From a bacterium (lineage in GTDB: Bacteria; Verrucomicrobiota; Verrucomicrobiia; Limisphaerales; UBA11358): a stretch of 33,703 bases of DNA. Below the pieces are notes generated by a model. That model had not been told where the DNA came from, made no database searches, and saw only the letters and a list, made by a program, of their open reading frames with translations. How positions within the stretch are numbered: position 1 is the stretch's first letter; every line of letters begins with the position of its first letter. Positions 1 through 8,735 of this stretch are shown here, one piece after another. The position numbers and the translations under genes were made by a program. The DNA lies in NCBI GenBank assembly GCA_021817945.1, contig JAKAFL010000038.1:1-33703 (forward strand), written 5' to 3'.

Positions 1-289
1 TCCACTGTGGGCGAAGGAAACTTGAGGGGTTCTAACCTTAGTACGAGAGGACCGGGTTAGACGCACTTCTGGTGTGGCAGTTGTTCCGTCAGGGGCATCG
101 CTGCGTAGCCATGTGCGGAAGAGATAAGCGCTGAAAGCATCTAAGTGCCAAGCTCCTCCCAAGATATTGTTTCCCGGAACGCAAGTTCCCTAAAGACCAC
201 GGGCAGACTACCCGTTTGATAGGTCAGAAATGTAAGCGCCGTGAGGCGTTCAGTTGACTGATACTAATCGGTCGTGCGGCTTGATTGCT
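1..289 (+). rRNA. rrl: 23S ribosomal RNA, 3' end (partial)
   Basis: The first ~290 bases carry the highly conserved end of bacterial large-subunit rRNA, including the sarcin-ricin loop sequence AGTACGAGAGGACC near base 40 and the terminal ACTAATCGGTCGTG segment near 263-276. The gene begins upstream of the window. The 3' boundary is placed near 289 by comparison with the usual end shortly after the conserved GGCTT; it could be off by several bases. Confidence 0.95.
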
Positions 290-445
290 TGTTTTTTAAC
301 AAGTTAATAGCTCGCGAATTGTTCCAATTGTCCTCTATATGTAGTTTTCAGCGAACGCGCATGGCGCTCTTTAATAATTTTTAATGCTTGTTTCTGGTGG
401 TTTGGCTGGTTCTTATCAGCGTCTCCATCGTTCAGGTTCAAGGTT

Positions 446-561
446 TTTGGTGGCAATACCGCAGTGGTCCGACCCGTTCCCATTCCGAACACGGCAGTCA
501 AACGCTGCATGGCCGATGGTAGTGGTTGTATAGCTTCCGCGAGAGTAGGTAGCCGCCAGTC
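446..561 (+). rRNA. rrf: 5S ribosomal RNA
   Basis: A ~115-base stretch has the 5S signature: TGGTGGC at 448-454 can pair with GCCGCCA at 552-558 to form the terminal helix, and the internal CCCGTTCCCATTCCGAACAC box is present near 473-492. It lies ~155 bases after the 23S end, the normal 23S-spacer-5S order. No tRNA is apparent in the spacer. The boundaries follow the terminal helix and are accurate to a few bases. Confidence 0.93.
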
Positions 562-569
562 TTTCAATA

Positions 570-597
570 AAAGCCCGGACATTGTCCGGGCTTTTTG
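570..597 (+). terminator. Intrinsic terminator of the rRNA operon
   Basis: AGCCCGGAC (572-580), a three-base loop and GTCCGGGCT (584-592) form a 9-bp perfect stem, extendable by A-T pairs, followed by a T-run. It starts about 10 bases after 5S rRNA, so it most likely ends the rRNA transcript. Confidence 0.93.
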
Positions 598-758
598 CTT
601 TTCTCCTTCCGACTGGAGCACTTTTTCTGCTTCTCCTTTTCCTTGAGTCTCCGCTGCCTTCTTCCTTTCATTTTTTCGCCGGTAGAAATAATGCAACTGC
701 TTGAAATTCCGGCATCAAAATTGGGCTTCATCGGAATCCGTCTTTTTTTCTCGGAGTT

Positions 759-3515
759 GTGGATGATCCGGCTATCTTTGCCGTGATGTCACATGAATTG
801 GCATTATCTCCGGGCGGGCATTTGTTTGTTGAACCGAACGAGCTTGCGGTGCCAAAACTGGCCGTGAATTCGGTTGCCAGATTGTCTGAGGCATTTTCCC
901 GGTCGGGTGCGCGTGGATTGGAACTGCTCGTTTCTGAATTCTTTCAACAAGAATTGCCCCCCACTTTTTTCTTTTGGCGCAATTTGGCCCGCAAATATTT
1001 TACACTTCTTTGTCATTGCCCATCTTCCAACGACCGCAATTTTTCAATCGTAAAACCTTCCGGCCAGGAATGGGACGACTTTGTGATGATGGCCCCGCCC
1101 ATGAAAGGGCTCGATTATCTTAACAAGGAGGTTGTTGGGCGATTATGGGATGAATTGGACGCTCACGTCCATGTTTGCGTTTCCGAGATTTCAGGTGGAT
1201 TGGCCGCTTATCTTACGAAATGCAACCCCCTCTGGAATGCCGTGGGGCGGGTGACATTTCATTTGGCTGAGAACAAGCGTAATCCTGCGCAGCCCTTTGC
1301 TTTTCTTGCCACCTACAGCAACCGGGTTTCCGAACAAGGCAGGGTTCAGCATCTGCCATTGGGGCGGGCTTTGGAGGAATATGCCGGAGCCAAAAACCGG
1401 TCCGTATTGGAAACCTTGCTTTCTCCTGTCCAGCGTGCGGCTCAAAACAGCAATGTTGTACGTCAAATGCTTGATTCGCGGGCCATTTTTCATCCACAGG
1501 TTTGGAGGCCTGACCAGGCTTTTTCCTTTTTAAAGGAAATCCCCCTGTTCGAGCAAAGCGGATTGGTCGTTCGGATTCCCGATTGGTGGAAGGGGGGGCG
1601 TCCACCTCGTCCACAAGTGAATGTGCGCCTCGGTGAGGCCAGTGGAAAGTCCCTTGGCAAGGACAGTCTTCTCGATTTTAAGGTGGAGGTGGTTTTGGAA
1701 GGCGAAACACTCTCCCCATCTGAATTGGAGGCCATTCTGCGGTCCAGCAGCGGCCTGACTTTGCTCAAGGGGAAATGGGTGGAAGTGGACAGGGAAAAAC
1801 TCCGGCAGGTTCTGAATCACTGGAAAAGCGTGCAATCCACCGCCGCCCCTGATGGCATCCCTTTTTGGGAGGGGATGCGGCTCTTGTCCGGTTTTAGGCC
1901 CGGTCAAGATGCCAGTCCAGAAATGGAAGCGGCTCGCGCTGACTGGTCAAGCGTCGTTGCGGGCCGGCAATTGCAGGAGGTGCTCAATGGGATTTTGCAG
2001 CCGGAGGTTTCAACTGAGTCCGATCCCGGTCCGGATTTGAAAGCTCAACTGCGCCCCTACCAGCGTCAAGGGGCGCATTGGCTCTGGTTCATGAATAAAT
2101 TGGGTCTCGGCGCATGCCTGGCGGATGACATGGGGTTGGGAAAAACCATCCAGGTCATCTCACTTCTGTTGACCATTCGTCGCTCTCGTTTGGCGTCGAA
2201 ATCCACTTCATCCAACCAACGCGGCTTGTTGATTGTGCCCGCCTCTCTGATTGCCAATTGGAAGGCCGAAATCATGAAATTTGCCCCATCCTTGGTGGTT
2301 TTCTTCGCCCACCCATCTGAAAATCCAAATGCATGCCCCTCCACGGATGCTAAAAAGCCCCATCCGGACTTGTCAGGCCATGATCTGGTCATTACCAGTT
2401 ACTCCATGGCGGGTCGTCTGGCATGGCTCAAGGAGATGTGTTGGGATGTCATCATCCTGGATGAAGCGCAGGCCATTAAAAATGCCGGCGCGCGCCAGAC
2501 CCGCGCAGTCAAGGAGCTGCGGTGCCGTCATCGAATCGCCCTGAGTGGCACCCCGATCGAAAACCGCCTTTCGGATCTGTGGTCACTCTTCGATTTCTTG
2601 TGCCCAGGGTTGCTGGGTGGCGCCAAGGAGTTTGCCGGATTTCTGAAAATCAACACCCAGAAGGATCAAAACCACTTCGCCTCGCTGCGCCGCTTGGTTC
2701 GGCCTTATATACTGCGTCGGATTAAGACCGATAAACGCATCATCAGCGACCTGCCGGATAAAGTCGAGATGGATGCCTTTTGCCCGCTGGTGCGACGCCA
2801 GGCTGCCTTATACGAGCAATCTGTAAGGGAATTGGCCGAACGCCTCGATGCATCCCACACTGTGGACATTCAGCGCCGCGGAATCATTCTGGCGTTTCTC
2901 ACCCGTTTTAAACAAATTTGCAATCATCCCTCCCAATGGCTTGGTGACGGGGCCTATGATTCGGCCGACAGCGGAAAATTCCATCGGCTGGCTGAATTAT
3001 GCGAAGGCATCGCAGCCAAACAGGAAAAAGTCCTTGTATTCACCCAATACCGTGAAATCACCGACCCTTTATCGCGGCACTTGGAAGCAGTCTTTGGTCA
3101 GCCCGGGTTGGTCCTTCATGGTGGCACGCCGGTGGGCAAGCGAAAACAATTGGTGGATGCCTTCCAACGCGAGGGAGGGCCGCCATTTTTTGTGCTTTCC
3201 CTCAAGGCAGGCGGCACCGGCCTCAATCTTACTGCCGCCTCGCATGTGGTCCACTTTGATCGTTGGTGGAATCCTGCCGTGGAAAACCAAGCCACCGACC
3301 GCGCCTTTCGCATCGGCCAAAAGCAAAATGTCATGGTCCATAAATTCATTTGCCGGGGCACCCTTGAGGAGCGCATCAACGAGGTGATCGCCGCCAAGCG
3401 CGCCCTGGCGGGGGATATTCTGGGGGAAGGTGCGGAGAAATTGATGACGGAAATGAGCAATTCTGAATTGCTTCGATTTGTGGCGTTGGATATAAACGCT
3501 GTCAGTTCGGATTAG
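759..3515 (+). CDS. SNF2-family DEAD/DEAH-like helicase (Swi2/Snf2 ATPase)
   Basis: A 918-residue cytoplasmic ATPase of superfamily 2. Visible motifs: Walker A DDMGLGKT at residues 456-463, Walker B DEAQ at 568-571, SGTPIENRL shortly after it, and motif VI QATDRAFRIGQ at 844-854. The N-terminal ~420 residues include an SNF2-associated segment (around FKVEVVLEGETLSP) typical of the bacterial proteins. Such enzymes translocate on double-stranded DNA and remodel protein-DNA or RNA polymerase complexes; the exact substrate here is unknown. The SWIM-domain gene follows 38 bases later, a recurrent partnership. The start is uncertain: GTG at 759 has CGGAG only two bases upstream, too close for a good ribosome site, and ATG at 786 is a credible alternative. 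Confidence 0.93.
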   Translation: MDDPAIFAVMSHELALSPGGHLFVEPNELAVPKLAVNSVARLSEAFSRSGARGLELLVSEFFQQELPPTFFFWRNLARKYFTLLCHCPSSNDRNFSIVKPSGQEWDDFVMMAPPMKGLDYLNKEVVGRLWDELDAHVHVCVSEISGGLAAYLTKCNPLWNAVGRVTFHLAENKRNPAQPFAFLATYSNRVSEQGRVQHLPLGRALEEYAGAKNRSVLETLLSPVQRAAQNSNVVRQMLDSRAIFHPQVWRPDQAFSFLKEIPLFEQSGLVVRIPDWWKGGRPPRPQVNVRLGEASGKSLGKDSLLDFKVEVVLEGETLSPSELEAILRSSSGLTLLKGKWVEVDREKLRQVLNHWKSVQSTAAPDGIPFWEGMRLLSGFRPGQDASPEMEAARADWSSVVAGRQLQEVLNGILQPEVSTESDPGPDLKAQLRPYQRQGAHWLWFMNKLGLGACLADDMGLGKTIQVISLLLTIRRSRLASKSTSSNQRGLLIVPASLIANWKAEIMKFAPSLVVFFAHPSENPNACPSTDAKKPHPDLSGHDLVITSYSMAGRLAWLKEMCWDVIILDEAQAIKNAGARQTRAVKELRCRHRIALSGTPIENRLSDLWSLFDFLCPGLLGGAKEFAGFLKINTQKDQNHFASLRRLVRPYILRRIKTDKRIISDLPDKVEMDAFCPLVRRQAALYEQSVRELAERLDASHTVDIQRRGIILAFLTRFKQICNHPSQWLGDGAYDSADSGKFHRLAELCEGIAAKQEKVLVFTQYREITDPLSRHLEAVFGQPGLVLHGGTPVGKRKQLVDAFQREGGPPFFVLSLKAGGTGLNLTAASHVVHFDRWWNPAVENQATDRAFRIGQKQNVMVHKFICRGTLEERINEVIAAKRALAGDILGEGAEKLMTEMSNSELLRFVALDINAVSSD

Positions 3516-3553
3516 GATGTTGAAAAATTAAATTTCAAAAATTCCAAAACACC

Positions 3554-4603
3554 ATGAGCTGGGGCTTTAAATGGAGACCTTATGTGCCGGTGGCTGCGCG
3601 TCGCGCTCAAGCCGGGCGTGAAATGCAAAAGCTCGCCAAAACCACCGGCCACACCGCGTCTCCTGTTCAACTGGATGGGCGCAAAATCGCCCATACTTTC
3701 TGGGGCAAGGCTTGGTGCGACAATTTGGAAGCCTACAGCGACTATGCCAACCGCCTGCCGAGGGGCAGGAGCTATGTGCGCAATGGCTCCGTGGTTGACC
3801 TGCAAATCGGGTGCGGGAAAATTACCGCCCGGGTCTCCGGATCAAGCCTTTACCAGATCGAAATCAAGATCAAGCCACTCCAGCCGGCTCTCTGGAAATC
3901 CATCCAAACCGAGTGTGCCGGAAAAATTGATTCCCTCATAGAGTTGCTTCAAGGCAGGCTTTCCTCATCGGTCATGCAAATGGTGACACGCCCCAAACTC
4001 GGGCTGTTCCCCACACCCGGGGAAATTGACATGGATTGCTCTTGTCCGGATTGGGCCGATTTGTGCAAGCATGTCGCAGCGACATTGTACGGGGTTGGCG
4101 CGCGGCTGGATCAAAGTCCGGAACTCCTTTTCAAACTTCGCGGCTTGGATCCCGCTGATCTTATCAGCCAGTCATCCGCCGCTGAGGCCGTGCGTCAATC
4201 GGAAAAGTCTGCAGATACTGCGGCCATGAGCGAAGCGGAAATTTCCGATGTCTTTGGCATTGAATTGGCATCTCGAGCCGGTGGCGCGGGCCAGCCGCAG
4301 GCTGACCCCAATCCGCTTGCGGCGGGAAAACCCCCGCCACTCCCCCCTCCACAGTCGCGCCCAGCCGGGACCCTGCGGCAGAAGACCGGTCAAATAAAAA
4401 GACTGGCCGATGGGAAGAAAGTTGTTTCCAGAGCGGGAGTCAGGGTGGGGAAAAAGAAAATGCGGCGTCCAATCAGTCCTATCCAAAAGACCGTCCCGGC
4501 CAGCGGCAAGAATTTAAGGCTCGCCCTGATGCACAAGGCCGCAGTTGCCCGCAGAAAGGCTCAGAAAATAAACAAGCCAGGTTCCAAGTCATCCATGGCT
4601 TGA
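3554..4603 (+). CDS. SWIM zinc-finger domain protein
   Basis: A 349-residue protein with a clear SWIM zinc-binding motif, CxC-x6-CxH, at C162, C164, C171 and H173. The N-terminal part contains HTFWGKAWCDNLEAY and LPRGRSYVRNGSVVDLQI, typical of bacterial SWIM proteins encoded next to SNF2 helicases. SWIM domains are thought to mediate DNA or protein contacts, so it is probably the helicase's partner. The C-terminal ~100 residues are rich in Pro, Lys and Arg, low in complexity, probably disordered and possibly nucleic-acid binding. It starts 38 bases after the helicase stop and is probably co-transcribed. The ATG at 3554 gives the expected family N-terminus. Confidence 0.92.
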   Translation: MSWGFKWRPYVPVAARRAQAGREMQKLAKTTGHTASPVQLDGRKIAHTFWGKAWCDNLEAYSDYANRLPRGRSYVRNGSVVDLQIGCGKITARVSGSSLYQIEIKIKPLQPALWKSIQTECAGKIDSLIELLQGRLSSSVMQMVTRPKLGLFPTPGEIDMDCSCPDWADLCKHVAATLYGVGARLDQSPELLFKLRGLDPADLISQSSAAEAVRQSEKSADTAAMSEAEISDVFGIELASRAGGAGQPQADPNPLAAGKPPPLPPPQSRPAGTLRQKTGQIKRLADGKKVVSRAGVRVGKKKMRRPISPIQKTVPASGKNLRLALMHKAAVARRKAQKINKPGSKSSMA

Positions 4604-4795
4604 AATTTCGCAAGGCAAGCAGAGGCATTTGCCATCTGTCCTGCCAACCGGCCATTTCGGCGTTTTCCAAGACAGGCTGGCCAAAATGGGCTGGATGCCC
4701 TAGGATTCAATGAATGCCCTGCAACCTGCTTTAAACAGGCGTGCTTTTATCGCTTCAAGAAATCATTGGCGGGTGCGGGGGAAACTCAATCTCAT

Positions 4796-5374
4796 ATGGA
4801 AATGCATTCCCGTGAATCGGGTGAACTCACCCGTCTTTTAAAGGATGGGAGCAAGGATCCTCATCAAGCTGCGGAAGAATTGCTGCCCTTGGTTTATGAG
4901 GAGTTGCGGCATCTGGCTGCGGCGCGAATGGCCCAGGAATCCGCCGGTCAGACATTGCAGGCCACGGCCTTGGTGCATGAGGCTTGGGTGCGGCTTACGG
5001 GGGGGCGGGACCAAAAATGGGCCAACAGGGCTCATTTCTTCGCTGCGGCGGCGGAAGCCATGCGGCGTGTTCTTATCGAAAATGCCCGGAAGAAATCCCG
5101 TCTCAAACATGGAGGCCATCTCATTCGTGCCAATCTCGCAGAGATGGATATTCCCGAGGCTTTGACGGACGACACCCTCCTTCTGATGGATGAAGCTTTG
5201 GCGCGCCTGCGGGCTGTGGATCCAGAAAAGGGTAAAATTGTGGTCATGAAGTTTTTTGGCGGCCTTACCAACCAACAGGTCGCAGAGCATCTTGGGGTTG
5301 CGGAGCGAACGGTCGAAAGACAGTGGGCTTTTGCCAAAGCCTGGCTTTTTGAGGAAATGCGCCGTCAATCCTGA
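4796..5374 (+). CDS. ECF-subfamily RNA polymerase sigma-70 factor
   Basis: A ~192-residue sigma factor with only regions 2 and 4. Region 2 includes ALVHEAWVRLTGG and the ANRAHFFAAAAEAMRRVLIE segment characteristic of an ECF group common in Planctomycetota, Acidobacteriota and Verrucomicrobiota. Region 4 includes VVMKFFGGLTNQQVAEHLG followed by the recognition helix VAERTVERQW. It would direct RNA polymerase to a specific promoter set. The Ser/Thr kinase gene follows 72 bases downstream, a recurrent pairing suggesting that kinase signalling controls the sigma factor. The frame is open from TTG 4766; ATG 4796 is preferred, with GGGGGA about 13 bases upstream, but this is not decisive. No anti-sigma factor is visible. 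Confidence 0.9.
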   Translation: MEMHSRESGELTRLLKDGSKDPHQAAEELLPLVYEELRHLAAARMAQESAGQTLQATALVHEAWVRLTGGRDQKWANRAHFFAAAAEAMRRVLIENARKKSRLKHGGHLIRANLAEMDIPEALTDDTLLLMDEALARLRAVDPEKGKIVVMKFFGGLTNQQVAEHLGVAERTVERQWAFAKAWLFEEMRRQS

Positions 5375-5446
5375 ACCGGATGCGTCCATTTTCTGGCTGC
5401 CATTTGACGGTTTTGGCGGTTTTAGCCCCTGCTTGGCGCATTGCAA

Positions 5447-7669
5447 ATGGACCCAACTGAAATGACTGGATTGCACGAGGAAGAAAAATGGTATGAGGCG
5501 GCGCGTCTTTTGCCTTCAGGCCCCGCCCGTCAGGCCTTTTTGGATCAGGTCTGCGCGGGTGACGCTGCCATGCGGGCCCGATTGGAGTCGCTGCTGGGAA
5601 GCGGCGAGGTCGCCGACCGGTTTTTCCAAACCGGCGCCAAAGTCAACAGCCAAGTGGTCCAGCAATTGACCTCCACCGATCCAGAGGCGAAAGCCATGCT
5701 CCTCTCCAAACCTGGCGCGGATGAGGAAATCGGCCGTCGGATTGGCGCCTACAAACTCCTTCAACGCCTGGGTGAAGGTGGATGCGGCATCGTTTACATG
5801 GCCGAGCAGGAAATGCCCATCCGAAGATTTGTAGCCTTGAAAATAATCAAGTTGGGAATGGACACCAAAAGTGTCATAGCCCGCTTTGAGGCGGAAAGAC
5901 AAGCCCTGGCCCTGATGGATCACATAAACATAGCCAAGGTCCTGGATGCCGGGGCAACTGACACTGGACGCCCATTTTTTGTCATGGAGCTTGTTCGCGG
6001 AATAAAAATCACCGATTACTGCAATCAAAACAGTCTTGATACCCGCCAGCGCCTCGATTTATTCATTCAAATTTGCCAAGCCATCCAGCACGCCCATCAG
6101 AAAGGCATCATTCACAGGGATATCAAACCGTCAAATATACTCGTCACCCTGTATGATGGCGTCGGTGTGCCCAAAGTCATTGATTTCGGGATTGCCAAAG
6201 CCACGGAACTGCGACTGACCGACCACACCCTCTTCACCGCTTATGAGCAAATGATAGGCACGCCGGCTTACATGAGTCCCGAACAGGCCGAGATGAGTGG
6301 TTTGGATGTGGATACCCGCAGTGATATTTACAGCCTCGGAGTTTTGCTCTATGAACTGCTCACCGGCAAAACACCTTTCGATCCTCAAAAGCTTGTCCAG
6401 GGAGGTTTGGATGAAATGCGGCGAACTTTGCGTGAAAAGGATCCTCCACGTCCATCGGCAATGGTCACCACCTTGCAAGGGGAGGAACAGCGCTCGGTCA
6501 CCCGGCAGCGCCAGGTGGAATTACCCAAATTAGTGAGTCTTTTGAGCGGCGACCTGGACTGGATCGTCATGAAGGCTCTTGAGAAGGACCGCCGTCGTCG
6601 TTACGAAATGGTCAATGGCCTGGCCCTTGATGTCAGGCATTACCTCAACAACGAGCCTATTACTGCCAGGCCGCCCAGCCGTCTCTATCGTTTTCAAAAG
6701 CTGGTTCGTCGGAACAAGGTGGTCTTTGCCGCAGGCACAGCCGTGATGATTGCGCTGCTTGCGGGTTTGGGAACCTCCACATTCCTTTTCCTCAAGGAAC
6801 GGCAGGAAAAAGAACGCGCCGTGGCCGCTGAACAAAGAGAGTTTGACTTGAGGCGACAGGCGGAATTGAGAGAGACCATTACCAAGATGACCCTTCTTGT
6901 AAGCCGGGAAAAGTATCGGGAAGCAAACGAGTTGCTCAATTCGGTATCCTTTATCCAGCCTTCCTTGGAGGGAGCTGCTGTCCTGAGGTCTCTCGGGGAA
7001 TGGCATGCCTGTGCTGGCCGATGGGCGCCGGCTGCGGATTGCTTTTGCCAGCTTTTAAACGTGGATCAATTGGATGGCTGGGACGTGGAAACTCTTGATT
7101 GCCTCGAATGTGGCGCCGTCCTGGCTGAAATGGGTGATTCCACCCGATATAACCAGTTCCGATTGGAGGCCATCAAGCGGTTGGGCGATCCCTCATCCCC
7201 TGCCACGGACCGGATTGTCAAAATCAGCCTCCTGATGCCTGCGGATGCAAGTCTGTTTGAAGCCCTCAAACCACTCGCTGATGTCACTCTCCAACAGTTT
7301 AAATCAGCCATCACCAATTCGCAGGATGGTGATTTCCGCGCTTCCTGGCAGTGCATCTCACTGGCTTTGATGGATTACCGCCAGGGCAAATACCAGCAGG
7401 CATCCACATGGTGTCAACGTTGCCTGGCTTACCCCGAGTTCAATGCGCCCCGTGCCGCCACGGCCCATGTCATTCTGGCAATGGCCAGTTGGAAAATGCA
7501 TGATTTTTCCGTGGCCGATTCGGAGTATAGGCTGGGTCGGTCTGCCATAGAGGCCAAATTCACTGCGGGAATGGATCGTGGTGGCGCCATCAATGGCTTT
7601 TGGTTCGACTGGCTTTTTGCCAGGGTTCTGATGCAGGAAGCCCAAGGTCTTTTCGATCCTGCCCAATAA
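5447..7669 (+). CDS. Membrane-anchored serine/threonine protein kinase
   Basis: A 740-residue Hanks-type kinase. Counting from ATG 5447, the glycine loop GEGGCG starts at 109, the ATP lysine (VALK) is K132, the catalytic HRD aspartate is D225, DFG begins at D246, and the APE equivalent is SPEQ. All key residues are present, so it should be active. After the kinase domain comes a predicted transmembrane helix at ~426-448, then a charged linker with coiled-coil look (KERQEKERAVAAEQRE) and ~270 residues with TPR-like helical character, probably outside the cytoplasm. Pairing with the upstream ECF sigma gene suggests one signalling unit. TTG 5441 and ATG 5462 are alternative starts. Targets cannot be read from sequence. 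Confidence 0.92.
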   Translation: MDPTEMTGLHEEEKWYEAARLLPSGPARQAFLDQVCAGDAAMRARLESLLGSGEVADRFFQTGAKVNSQVVQQLTSTDPEAKAMLLSKPGADEEIGRRIGAYKLLQRLGEGGCGIVYMAEQEMPIRRFVALKIIKLGMDTKSVIARFEAERQALALMDHINIAKVLDAGATDTGRPFFVMELVRGIKITDYCNQNSLDTRQRLDLFIQICQAIQHAHQKGIIHRDIKPSNILVTLYDGVGVPKVIDFGIAKATELRLTDHTLFTAYEQMIGTPAYMSPEQAEMSGLDVDTRSDIYSLGVLLYELLTGKTPFDPQKLVQGGLDEMRRTLREKDPPRPSAMVTTLQGEEQRSVTRQRQVELPKLVSLLSGDLDWIVMKALEKDRRRRYEMVNGLALDVRHYLNNEPITARPPSRLYRFQKLVRRNKVVFAAGTAVMIALLAGLGTSTFLFLKERQEKERAVAAEQREFDLRRQAELRETITKMTLLVSREKYREANELLNSVSFIQPSLEGAAVLRSLGEWHACAGRWAPAADCFCQLLNVDQLDGWDVETLDCLECGAVLAEMGDSTRYNQFRLEAIKRLGDPSSPATDRIVKISLLMPADASLFEALKPLADVTLQQFKSAITNSQDGDFRASWQCISLALMDYRQGKYQQASTWCQRCLAYPEFNAPRAATAHVILAMASWKMHDFSVADSEYRLGRSAIEAKFTAGMDRGGAINGFWFDWLFARVLMQEAQGLFDPAQ

Positions 7670-7708
7670 GGCGTGTCCAATATGGCGGGGTAAGGCGGGA
7701 TTTGATAC

Positions 7709-7882
7709 TTCAACCCGAAAAGCGAAATTCAAAAGGCCAATCTGCGCCAATCTACTGGGCGCAAACACGTTGGAAAAATCTCACCAGACCGCTTCGGGTA
7801 TGGTTTCGATTTTTCCGAAGAGTTTCCGCTCCCGCATCTTGCCGCATCTTGGACTTTTCAATTTCACTTTTCGGGTTCAAAT
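7709..7882 (+). repeat. Palindromic dispersed repeat, copy 1 (MITE/REP-like)
   Basis: A ~170-base intergenic element with imperfect terminal inverted repeats: left CAACCCGAAAAGCGAAATT, right AATTTCACTTTTCGGGTT. A second copy lies in opposite orientation at 22472-22640; the two match at roughly four of five positions by eye, with a nearly invariant core around ATCTCACCAGACCGCTTCGG. It starts ~40 bases after the kinase stop codon. An ORF crosses it, but conservation is explained by the palindrome. It could be a miniature transposable element or a transcript-end hairpin; no clear target duplication is seen. Confidence 0.75.
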
Positions 7883-7949
7883 TTCTTTGTCGGGTTTTTC
7901 CATGCTGCGGCGCATGTAAGGGGTGAAGCCCATCATCCCTTGATACGCC

Positions 7950-8699
7950 ATGCTGTCAAAAAATTCATTAAAACGCTTTAAGGCCTTCACCCTCATTGAG
8001 TTGCTGGTGGTCATTGCAATCATTGCCATCCTTGCCGCCATGTTGCTGCCAGCCTTGGCCAAGGCCAAGGAACGGGGCCGCCGGGCCGTTTGCACCAGTA
8101 ACCTGCGGCAGCAGGGCATCTCCCTGCAAATTTACAGCGGCGATAACCATAACCTTTACCCCGATTTGCGTTATGCCCCCTATACCAGCACGCCGCCCAC
8201 TGCATTTGGCCTGTGGCCTTGGGACATTTCCACGGCCTTCACCACCATGATGTTTGATAACGGTGGTTCCCAAAATATTTTTTACTGCCCATCCAATCCC
8301 GATTTCAATAGTTCCAACACCTGGTATTTCAACCTCAATTTTAGAATCCTCGGCTACGTTTATCTCCTTCCCGGCGCGGGCATGAATTCTGGTGGAAAAT
8401 CCGAGGCGCCATTCTGGGAAACCAATTCCTTGGGAAGTCCAGTGCAGCCACCGTCCACATCCTCCCTGGTCGTGGATGTGGTGGTCAGGGACAGTGGCAC
8501 GGGCAGTTACAGTAAAATCTCGGTGGGGGGCCTGCCTCCCAGCATCGTCCAGCGCACCAGCCATCTGGATGGAGCGCTTCCGGCGGGTTCCAATGAACTG
8601 TTTGAGGACACTCACGTGGAATGGCGCAAGTTCAGCGTCATGTACAATAACGGACGACCCCAGAATTACTTCGGCAACGATCCTGTGTTCATCTTCTAA
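7950..8699 (+). CDS. Pseudopilin with prepilin N-terminal cleavage/methylation motif
   Basis: A 249-residue protein with the class III prepilin signal [12 protein letters not shown]. Cleavage is predicted between A12 and F13, giving mature phenylalanine 1 and glutamate 5 (E17 of the precursor), followed by a hydrophobic helix through [12 protein letters not shown]. The C-terminal half has the pattern of Verrucomicrobiota/Planctomycetota pseudopilins, including [21 protein letters not shown], a variant of the H-x9-DG tail. These families are thought to be type II secretion or type IV pilus-like subunits but are highly multiplied in these phyla, so the role is uncertain. The LamG gene follows after 36 bases, so the two are probably co-transcribed. 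Confidence 0.88.
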   Translation: MLSKNSLKRFKAFTLIELLVVIAIIAILAAMLLPALAKAKERGRRAVCTSNLRQQGISLQIYSGDNHNLYPDLRYAPYTSTPPTAFGLWPWDISTAFTTMMFDNGGSQNIFYCPSNPDFNSSNTWYFNLNFRILGYVYLLPGAGMNSGGKSEAPFWETNSLGSPVQPPSTSSLVVDVVVRDSGTGSYSKISVGGLPPSIVQRTSHLDGALPAGSNELFEDTHVEWRKFSVMYNNGRPQNYFGNDPVFIF

Positions 8700-8735
8700 A
8701 CCTGATTTGACTCGTTTGAAAAACATAACCACCCT

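Noticed and set aside
290..445. tRNA gene in the 23S-5S spacer
   Set aside because: No cloverleaf or conserved TTCGAATC-type arm could be found by eye.
304..696. 130-codon minus-strand frame over the rRNA spacer, 5S gene and terminator
   Set aside because: It overlaps a clear 5S rRNA and a terminator, has no recognisable domain and is explained as a chance open frame.
7600..7926. Open frame across palindromic repeat copy 1, with a similar frame on the minus strand at 22344-22712
   Set aside because: The protein similarity between the two frames is explained by base-level conservation of the palindrome. The frames also overlap real genes.
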